A DNA stretch of 64,000 nucleotides, from contig JBBQDN010000002.1 of NCBI GenBank assembly GCA_038319685.1, positions 1 to 64,000 on the forward strand, read 5' to 3'. The translations under genes were made by a program, and so were the position numbers. Shown here in pieces: positions 58,576-64,000 of the stretch (position 1 is its first letter; every line of letters starts with the position of its first letter). The DNA comes from UBA6022 sp038319685. GTDB lineage: Bacteria; Patescibacteriota; Saccharimonadia; Saccharimonadales; Saccharimonadaceae. The notes under the pieces are model-generated. The model saw only the letters and a program-made list of their open reading frames with translations, was not told the DNA's origin and did not search any database.

Positions 58576-59040
58576 CTAAGCGTTTTGTAACTTTTTTAGC
58601 TCTTCAACGACTTGATTACCATGACCGATTGGCGTCACCCGTCCATATACCTTCACCACTTGACCCTTCGGATTGATGATAAATGTCTTACGAAGGATAC
58701 CTTCAACACCAAACTGTTTTTTACCCCACGCACCGTAACGATCAATGATAGTCTTATCTGGATCGCTCAGAAGCGTAAAGTTCAGAGTATGTTTTGCCTT
58801 GAATTTGTCGTGCGCGGCGGCATCGTCACGACTAATCCCTACCACGTCAGCACCAAGTGCAACAATATCGTCACGAGCATCACGCAGACTACAGGCTTCG
58901 ATGGTACAGCCAGGCGTATCGTCCTTAGGGTAAAAATAGAGTACTACCCATGTACCAGCAAAATCACTCAGCTGGTGCAAATGGCCATCACTATCGTATA
59001 AAGAAAAATCTGGAGCAGGGTAGGGGATATCTATTTTCAT
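58576..59040 (-). CDS. Bacterioferritin-comigratory-type peroxiredoxin (Bcp/PrxQ)
   Basis: This 154-residue thiol peroxidase has LYFYPKDDTPGCTIEACSLRD (two short runs), with the peroxidatic Cys in PGCT and the PrxQ-type resolving Cys five residues later, LSDPDKTIIDRYGAWGKK, and RKTFIINPKGQVV. It would reduce H2O2 and organic hydroperoxides using thioredoxin-like donors. GCTATGAAA overlaps the start region, with TATAATAG directly upstream (leaderless). Confidence 0.95.
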   Translation of the reverse strand: MKIDIPYPAPDFSLYDSDGHLHQLSDFAGTWVVLYFYPKDDTPGCTIEACSLRDARDDIVALGADVVGISRDDAAAHDKFKAKHTLNFTLLSDPDKTIIDRYGAWGKKQFGVEGILRKTFIINPKGQVVKVYGRVTPIGHGNQVVEELKKLQNA

Positions 59041-59112
59041 AGCTCTATTATACTCTCCTTGCTTCCCTACTTTTCAGGAAAATCTAAAATTGTGTTTGCT
59101 ATAATTAAATAA

Positions 59113-60177
59113 GTGAAAAAAAATAATTCTCTCGGTCCAAAGAACCGTATCTTGGCACTCGATTACTTACGTGGATTTTTTATCGTCGTCATCATTATTG
59201 ATCATCTGTGGCGCTGGCCTAACCTGTTCCAGTTTATGAGTGGTCGTGGCGAACTATGGACATCGGCAGCAGAAGGCTTTGTCATCATATCTGGTCTCCT
59301 GGTTGGTTATATCCGTGGTTATAAAGACCGAAAGAAACCACTTTTTGAAGTGACCAAAAAACTGGTCCAACGCGGTGTGGTCCTGTATATATGGATGATC
59401 GTTACGTCGCTGACACTTGTTAGTTTGTCGTGGCTTCTGACCTTCAAAGGTAATATTGCCTATATCCCTATCGCGACGAATGATTGGCAGACGCTCCTGA
59501 CAAGCACACTTCGGTTCGACTATGTCCATAGCCTCACCCATTTTCTGTATCTTTATGCCGTCTTTCTTTTTATCTCGCCAATCGTTATCACATTACTGCG
59601 TTACCGCCTGGCGTGGGTTGTGGCGATTGCCTCGGGATTCATGTGGTGGCTCGGGCTTGTTTATGATATCGAATGGATGCAGTGGCAAGTACTTTTCTTT
59701 ATGCCAGCCATTGCCGGATTTTATCTTGACTCAATCCTTGTGTGGTACAAAAATCTTGGTAAGCGCACAAAAACAACGATTCGCCTGTCAACTATTGCCG
59801 TGACAATTATCACGGCTGTGATATCGGCGACAATTGTCCTCCCAACCGAACCAGCCACATTCAAAGATATCCTGTTTAGTCGCGATCCCCTGACACTCGC
59901 CCGTATTGGCATATCATTTGTCTGGTTTACTGGGCTAATTAGTTTGTTCCAATACATTTTACCCCAACTGGAACGCTATTTCGGATGGCTACTGCGGGTA
60001 TTCGGGCAAAATTCACTCACCGCCTATATCGTACATATCGTACCACTTATGGTGTGTCAATACTTGCTGATAGAAATTGATAATTTCTGGATTAATACAG
60101 TCCTTGCAATCACCAGTGTGCTTATCACCTGGTCTATTTTAAAAATTCCTTATATCAACAAAGTTATTCCGCGTTAA
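59113..60177 (+). CDS. OpgC/DUF1624-like membrane acyltransferase
   Basis: This 354-residue protein has about ten transmembrane helices. It begins RILALDYLRGFFIVVIIIDHLWRWP (two runs), typical of acyltransferase-3/OpgC families in which the His may be catalytic. GRGELWTSAAEGFVIISGLLVGY follows in two runs. It would acylate a cell-surface glycan or lipid. It starts with GTG at 59113 directly after TATAATTAAAT (leaderless). It converges on the glycosyltransferase at 60164, whose end it overlaps by 14 bases; both could modify the same envelope polymer. Confidence 0.8.
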   Translation: MKKNNSLGPKNRILALDYLRGFFIVVIIIDHLWRWPNLFQFMSGRGELWTSAAEGFVIISGLLVGYIRGYKDRKKPLFEVTKKLVQRGVVLYIWMIVTSLTLVSLSWLLTFKGNIAYIPIATNDWQTLLTSTLRFDYVHSLTHFLYLYAVFLFISPIVITLLRYRLAWVVAIASGFMWWLGLVYDIEWMQWQVLFFMPAIAGFYLDSILVWYKNLGKRTKTTIRLSTIAVTIITAVISATIVLPTEPATFKDILFSRDPLTLARIGISFVWFTGLISLFQYILPQLERYFGWLLRVFGQNSLTAYIVHIVPLMVCQYLLIEIDNFWINTVLAITSVLITWSILKIPYINKVIPR

Positions 60178-61678
60178 ACGTCGCGACGTGGAGTGGTCCA
60201 AAACTCATGACTTCTGTTTGTGTACCAGGTAGAATTAATTTTTGATCGTCGTAATAGACATACGTAATCGTCGCCTCATCTTTTAGTTCAATCGCTGGAT
60301 CTTGTACGCGTTTTGGACTATTACTGAGAGGTGCATATCCACCAGACATCGATGCATTTTCGCTATAAAAACGAAGGTCACACGTTGACGGCAAATAGTA
60401 AGATAGTTCAATCGCCACGTACGGATCGGCTGCAAGCACGGTTTGACCATCACGACAGGTAATTACATCGGCCGCAAGTTTAACCTGTGGCTGAGAGAGT
60501 CGTTGGAAGTTAAAGTTACCTACCTGAACCAACTGCGCTGTTCCGGCAGCAAGCACTATAATGACAAATCCAGCAAGCACTGTTGTTGATTTTTTGTTAT
60601 CTCTCGATGCAAACGCAATCATCGTCCCAATAAGTAGCATCATACCAATCACAACATGTGCAAGATATCTTTCGACATACATAGGCCGAACTAACGATAC
60701 GAGCGTTAGAATCGCAATCGGAACAATAAAATACGCGAGAAGGAGGACAACATACTTTTTCTCGGAGGTACTAATATATTTCACCCCACGAACAACAAGT
60801 ATACTCAGTGCAACGACCAGCCCAACGAATAGCAATGACCATAGCGCATTCAGCTGCCATGTTGGCTGATACAAGAATTGAAATGACATGATGCCGACAA
60901 GATTATCAACCGTGAGTGGCTGCGAAATTTGCGCAAGTGCACCATTACCAACCTGCGAAATAAATGTCGGAAGCCAGGGCAAAAACAGTATAATACTACC
61001 GCCAAATGCAATAAGCCAAGGTGCTTTGAGAAGTGGTTGGTGTTGCCCACGCGTCAACCACACAAGCCAAATCAAATGTGCCGTCCAAATAAGAACCGTG
61101 TAATATAGTGTATACACACCAAGCGCAACCAACGCAGCATATCCTCCATACAGCAACCATTTTTGGCGATGATTCTTTGCCTCTAGCGCAACAACTAGCA
61201 TATAGGTTGCCGATATACAGATCAAAGACGCCAATGCGTACATACGAATTTCAAACGCATAACGCAGTAAAAATGGTGCAATCACGACAAAAGGCACCGT
61301 GATCAGCGCTGCACGTACACCAAATAGTCGTCGGACGAGCAGCAAACCGACTGCGACTGCCCCGCCGGCGACAATAACGCTCAGGCTCCGAAGCGCTAGT
61401 TCACTCCAGCCAAATATCGAAGCCCAAGCTTGAAGTAACAAATAGTAGAGTGGCGGATGAGTATCGACAGCGGTCATATGTAGCAAATCGCCCAGTGGCA
61501 TTTTAGCAACTAAGATTGAATAGGCTTCGTCAAACCAAACACTCTGTCGTAGCCCAAGCCATAAAGCAATCGCCATAAACAGGAATACGCTGACGCTGAT
61601 GACAATAGTATGATGTTTTTCAACCCAGGTTTGTTTGGTCGGGAATAACTTTGTGACAATATTTTTGAATATATTCAT
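60164..61678 (-). CDS. GT-C/PMT-like (GT39-type) membrane glycosyltransferase
   Basis: This 504-residue protein has about eleven to twelve helices. The first periplasmic loop has the catalytic WFDEAYSILVAK with the acidic pair and VDTHPPLYYLLLQAW, both typical of GT39/ArnT-like enzymes using polyprenyl-phosphate sugars. The last 110 residues are soluble and extracellular. It would transfer a sugar to protein or envelope lipid. ATGAAGAGCATATG at the start shows no clear ribosome site. Confidence 0.88.
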   Translation of the reverse strand: MNIFKNIVTKLFPTKQTWVEKHHTIVISVSVFLFMAIALWLGLRQSVWFDEAYSILVAKMPLGDLLHMTAVDTHPPLYYLLLQAWASIFGWSELALRSLSVIVAGGAVAVGLLLVRRLFGVRAALITVPFVVIAPFLLRYAFEIRMYALASLICISATYMLVVALEAKNHRQKWLLYGGYAALVALGVYTLYYTVLIWTAHLIWLVWLTRGQHQPLLKAPWLIAFGGSIILFLPWLPTFISQVGNGALAQISQPLTVDNLVGIMSFQFLYQPTWQLNALWSLLFVGLVVALSILVVRGVKYISTSEKKYVVLLLAYFIVPIAILTLVSLVRPMYVERYLAHVVIGMMLLIGTMIAFASRDNKKSTTVLAGFVIIVLAAGTAQLVQVGNFNFQRLSQPQVKLAADVITCRDGQTVLAADPYVAIELSYYLPSTCDLRFYSENASMSGGYAPLSNSPKRVQDPAIELKDEATITYVYYDDQKLILPGTQTEVMSFGPLHVATFNAE

Positions 61679-61770
61679 ATGCTCTTCATCTTATATTTTT
61701 TGAAATGAAATAGCCAGTCAGGTCTGGCAAAACCCCTTGTAATGGTATATAATCTGTCAAGTACACACAT

Positions 61771-61846
61771 CGGGGTGTGGCGCAGTTGATAGCGCGCTCG
61801 GTTTGGGACCGAGAGGTCGAAGGTTTGAGTCCTTTCACCCCGACCA
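61771..61846 (+). tRNA. tRNA-Pro (TGG)
   Basis: Acceptor CGGGGTG/CACCCCG, D-arm, anticodon stem CTCGG-TTTGGGA-CCGAG with anticodon TGG, T-arm GAAGG-TTTGAGT-CCTTTC (T-loop starting TTTGA, where TTCGA is usual), discriminator A and encoded CCA. Confidence 0.94.
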
Positions 61847-61885
61847 TATAAAAAAGATTGTCCTTGGACAGTCTTTTTTATATGG
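61844..61885 (+). terminator. CCA-anchored hairpin/terminator after tRNA-Pro
   Basis: CCATATAAAAAAGA-t-TGTCC pairs with GGACAGTCTTTTTTATATGG, starting with the tRNA's CCA; the second arm carries the T-run. Confidence 0.88.
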
Positions 61886-62041
61886 ATGCGATGCAATCCG
61901 ACTCAAACCTTCGACCCAAATTTTGCCCTGGCAAAATTTGTAGGTCACGGTTTGTGCAGCGATGAGAAATAAAAATCTGTTTACCTATTTTTATGAACGA
62001 GCGGAAATAGGAAGCGCAGCGACCGCCTTCCTTTCATACCA
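61847..62041 (+). repeat. tRNA-tail element at tRNA-Pro, unit 1 (about 195 bp)
   Basis: Best complete example. In order: CCA hairpin; inverted T-arm GACTCAAACCTTCGACC (61900-61916); hairpin CAAATTTTGCC-ct-GGCAAAATTTG (61917-61940); degenerate direct T-arm GGTCACGGTTTGTG; GTGCAGCG (61954-61961); palindrome ATAAAAAT-GTTTAC-ATTTTTAT (61969-61994). Then GAACGAGCGGAAATAGG, AGCGACCGCC, and the tRNA-Pro end copy TTCCTTTCATACCA (62028-62041). No gene inside. Confidence 0.85.
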
Positions 62042-62180
62042 AATAGCAGAGCGTAAATCCATACTCCAGTTTCTTAGTTTTTTTAAATTACACAAATTAA
62101 CACCTTATAGGGATGAACACTGCTAAAAATTTTCTTTCGTGAACAGCCGGAGGAGGTACAGCCGATATCCTTTCACCTAA
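62042..62180 (+). repeat. tRNA-Pro tail unit 2 (degenerate)
   Basis: A+T-rich with no gene. It ends GTGAACAGCCGGAGGAGGTACAGCCGATAT (compare CGAACGGAGGAGGCTTTAGCCGATA in Lys unit 2), followed by a third tRNA-Pro end fragment TCCTTTCACC (62169-62178). This suggests an older insertion at the same site. Confidence 0.6.
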
Positions 62181-62220
62181 TATTAGTAAACTACTCACTT
62201 TCATAATGGCTAAAAATTGA

Positions 62221-62255
62221 AACCCCGCCTGTAACGCAGGAGACGGGGTCTCGAC
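62221..62255 (-). terminator. Terminator of the 59-residue gene
   Basis: CCCCG-c-CTG-taacg-CAG-gaga-CGGGG. On the minus strand it is followed by TTTCAATTTTTAG. Confidence 0.7.
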
Positions 62256-62270
62256 CGCAAACAGACGGGT

Positions 62271-62450
62271 TTAAATGGTGCGCGTGGCACACTCCATACC
62301 TTTGATGGTTGTGTCCAATGCTGCGATCTCCCTGGTCAAACGGTCTCGGTTTGACTCGTAGAGCTTTTTCAAAGCATCTGCAGCAACCGATAGTGGTGAA
62401 ACACGGCTGCCCTCACTACGATCGGCGTAACAGTCCGACTGAAGATGCAT
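62271..62450 (-). CDS. 59-residue hypothetical protein, G+C-rich class
   Basis: A short gene read directly from the minus strand: MHLQSDCYADRSEGSRV..., followed by a charged helix (ADALKKLYESNRDRLTREIAALD) and an end with KGMECATRTI. The reading frame is closed by TAA, and an intrinsic terminator follows. The composition is of the G+C-rich gene type. The ribosome site is weak (GAACTTAACCCG), so confidence is moderate. Function unknown. It lies just beyond the tRNA-Pro tail units. Confidence 0.5.
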   Translation of the reverse strand: MHLQSDCYADRSEGSRVSPLSVAADALKKLYESNRDRLTREIAALDTTIKGMECATRTI

Positions 62451-62667
62451 CGGGTTAAGTTCAGCTGCAATCTCGGCATTTCGCCTGCCAAAACTCTACT
62501 ATAGGGTGCGCATACGTGCAAGGATAAGCAAATTACAGCATCGTTTAATTGGCACCTTGGCAAGCCCGCATAGAGTGAACGAAGTCACCTTCCCTACACC
62601 ACCCTAGTTGCCTTCCCTCTTATGTTTTTGCTATACTAGACATAAATAATCTAAAGGAATTCATTTT

Positions 62668-63045
62668 ATGGGGTTTGGCGGGAGCGGAAGTAGCGGGAGT
62701 ATTGCAACGTCATTAGATGTTGCTCTAAATAATACTGCTAATAATGAATCGCTTGTTTTTGATGGCGCTATCCAAAAATGGTCCAATCGTGTCGTGAGTG
62801 GGTCAGCACCAGTGACGTCAGTTGCTGGTAAAACAGGTGTCGTGACGCTTGTCAAAGCAGATGCTGGACTAGGCAATGTTGATAACACCAGTGATCTTGC
62901 CAAACCCATTTCGACGGCAACACAGACAGCGCTAAACACCAAAGCAGATATGTCATCGGTCGGTGCAAAACTATTACTTATCGATAACGCAGCTGCACTG
63001 CCGGCTGGGACGCCAGCCGGTGTCGTCGTCGTTGTCAAGGCATAG
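62668..63045 (+). CDS. Tail-fibre-like repeat protein
   Basis: This 125-residue protein begins MGFGGSGSSGSI and has Gly/Ser/Thr/Ala-rich low-complexity sequence. It includes LVKADAGLGNVDNTSDLAKPIST and TATQTALNTKADMSSV, the pattern of phage tail-fibre/neck repeats (GLGNVDNTSD is a frequent motif there). No signal peptide is seen. AAAGGAATTC precedes the ATG. It could be the start of a module whose fibre-like end continues in the next gene, nine bp downstream. Confidence 0.7.
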   Translation: MGFGGSGSSGSIATSLDVALNNTANNESLVFDGAIQKWSNRVVSGSAPVTSVAGKTGVVTLVKADAGLGNVDNTSDLAKPISTATQTALNTKADMSSVGAKLLLIDNAAALPAGTPAGVVVVVKA

Positions 63046-63053
63046 CCCCGGAT

Positions 63054-64000
63054 ATGGCACAACTGCACTTTGGCGCAGGTGATAGCTCGGCATTCGGTAC
63101 GACATCGGGTGGTTCGGGTACTGCCACACTCGTCAAGTCAAATCTTTCAAATATGCAAATAGGCGATTTGCTCGTCGCTTGGATACATAATCAATCTTCG
63201 GCCGTCGGTGCCACCCTCACCGGACCCAGCGGATGGACACGTTACGGTGCAGCGGTCGGTACGCCAACCAACTCTGCGTCCCGAATATCAGGTTTTTATT
63301 ATTACGCACTCAAATCTCAAGCTGATATTACGGCAATTCCAGCTTCTGTTGTATGGACATTTAGTGACAGCGCAACTCGTGTCGCCTGTGTTGTGGCACG
63401 TGCGACAGGTATTGACCTAGATAACATCGAAGACAGTGCCTCGACGTCATTTACGACGAGCGGTGGCAGTACTTCGCTAGCAATTGCCGCTATTACAACG
63501 GTCAAAGCAACGACGCTGCTTGTCGGTGGGCTTCATCACCAAAACTCAGCCAGTACTTCGTCCCCGACGACGACAAGTTTCATGACGGCATTTCAGGAAT
63601 ACAAAACAGCACCCTCGGGCAGTGCACTTGCTAATACAGGTGGGCTTCTCGGGTATAAAGATCTGACGACTGCTGGGACTACAGGTACGATCACCGCAAC
63701 CTACGACAGTGCAGTCAGTGCACACGGTGGGGAACTCGTCGCATTTAAAGCCGGGTCTTGGTCGCCTCCTGCGGCCCCCAACCCAGGAATTGCCCTAAAG
63801 TATACCTCGGCTGTTGATACTCTCAGCACAGGACATCTGTACTATACGTCAGCAACCGATACGATTTCGACACCAGCCGAAGTACGCCCTGTACCAACCG
63901 GGTATCCGTCCGTGACGACGATGCTCGCGACAATGCCCTTTTACATCGCACACCGTGGTGGGTCGGTGAACTGGCCAGAAATGAGCCTTCATTCATATAC
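63054..64000 (+). CDS. Large fibre-like protein with C-terminal GDPD-type domain (truncated by window end)
   Basis: Read directly: MAQLHFGAGDSSAFGTTSGGSG..., an open frame for about 315 codons to the edge. The first 275 residues are Thr/Ser/Gly/Ala-rich beta-type sequence, with TSAVDTLSTGHLYYTSATDTIST near residue 260 in two parts. Then FYIAHRGGSVNWPEMSL starts a glycerophosphodiester phosphodiesterase domain (IAHRGG with the catalytic His and Arg). The combination of a tail-fibre-like stalk and GDPD is known from phage or contractile-tail proteins that degrade cell-wall teichoic acid. The end of the gene is outside the window. Confidence 0.8.
   Translation, partial: MAQLHFGAGDSSAFGTTSGGSGTATLVKSNLSNMQIGDLLVAWIHNQSSAVGATLTGPSGWTRYGAAVGTPTNSASRISGFYYYALKSQADITAIPASVVWTFSDSATRVACVVARATGIDLDNIEDSASTSFTTSGGSTSLAIAAITTVKATTLLVGGLHHQNSASTSSPTTTSFMTAFQEYKTAPSGSALANTGGLLGYKDLTTAGTTGTITATYDSAVSAHGGELVAFKAGSWSPPAAPNPGIALKYTSAVDTLSTGHLYYTSATDTISTPAEVRPVPTGYPSVTTMLATMPFYIAHRGGSVNWPEMSLHSY

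Noticed and set aside
61847..62180. Integrated prophage or genomic island at tRNA-Pro
   Set aside because: The interval between tail copies is about 200 bases and holds no gene. The fibre-like genes at 62668 lie outside the duplicated ends.

Overview
The window reads as chromosome of a Candidatus Saccharibacteria (TM7, Patescibacteria/CPR) organism. The support is family-level: short genes, TGA used as an ordinary stop, a Gram-positive type peptidoglycan set (HTH-fused MurA-like protein, MurB, MurT/GatD, an Rpf-like muralytic protein), a type IV pilin cluster, CCA encoded in every tRNA gene, and an LPxTG-type surface protein. Many genes carry a TATAAT-like box only about 5-15 bases before the start codon, which implies widespread leaderless transcription.

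Layout. 1-10.1 kb: a minus-strand run of housekeeping genes (GH5 glycosidase, pyruvate kinase, PGK, TIM, an acidic membrane protein, PcrA helicase, Rpf-like protein, KsgA). 10.1-17.5 kb: an accessory stretch of unrecognised genes. Several are clearly richer in G+C than the rest and are preceded by good Shine-Dalgarno sites and full -35/-10 promoters. It also holds tRNA-Glu. 17.5-24.6 kb: LPTTG surface protein, histidine kinase, methyltransferase-like protein, lone response regulator, FolD and membrane proteins. 24.7-27.6 kb: tRNA-Lys followed by an array of tRNA-tail repeats and small genes. 27.6-35.8 kb: small membrane proteins, gene relics, oxidoreductases, a cyclopropane-fatty-acid-synthase-like gene, tRNA-Arg and murB. 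35.9-40.6 kb: pilin/pseudopilin operon including a protein with RCC1-type repeats, then two tandem major-pilin-like genes. 40.7-46.5 kb: glyA, HTH-MurA, tRNA-His, and tRNA-Gly with two cargo-like genes. 46.4-53.5 kb: tRNA-Arg and assorted small enzymes. 53.6-62 kb: membrane ClpC-like ATPase, MurT/GatD, peroxiredoxin, two multi-pass membrane enzymes and tRNA-Pro. 62.2-64 kb: a small unknown gene, a tail-fibre-like protein and a truncated GDPD-type protein.

The most interesting signal is not a protein. At least four of the seven tRNA genes (Glu, Lys, Arg-TCG, Pro) are followed on the same strand by a related, roughly 175-200 bp (one ~295 bp) non-coding unit. It has: a perfect hairpin whose first arm starts at the tRNA's own CCA; an inverted copy of that tRNA's T-arm; a second hairpin; a degenerate direct T-arm; GTGCAGCG; a palindrome centred on GTTTAC; an AGCGGAAATAGG-like block, often ending GCGACCGCC; and then a second copy of the tRNA 3' end beginning just after the T-loop. 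The Lys and Gly loci appear to be stacked arrays in which small genes sit between successive tail copies. This resembles a family of miniature integrative elements or gene cassettes anchored at tRNA T-loops. No integrase is present in the window, so mobility is inference.
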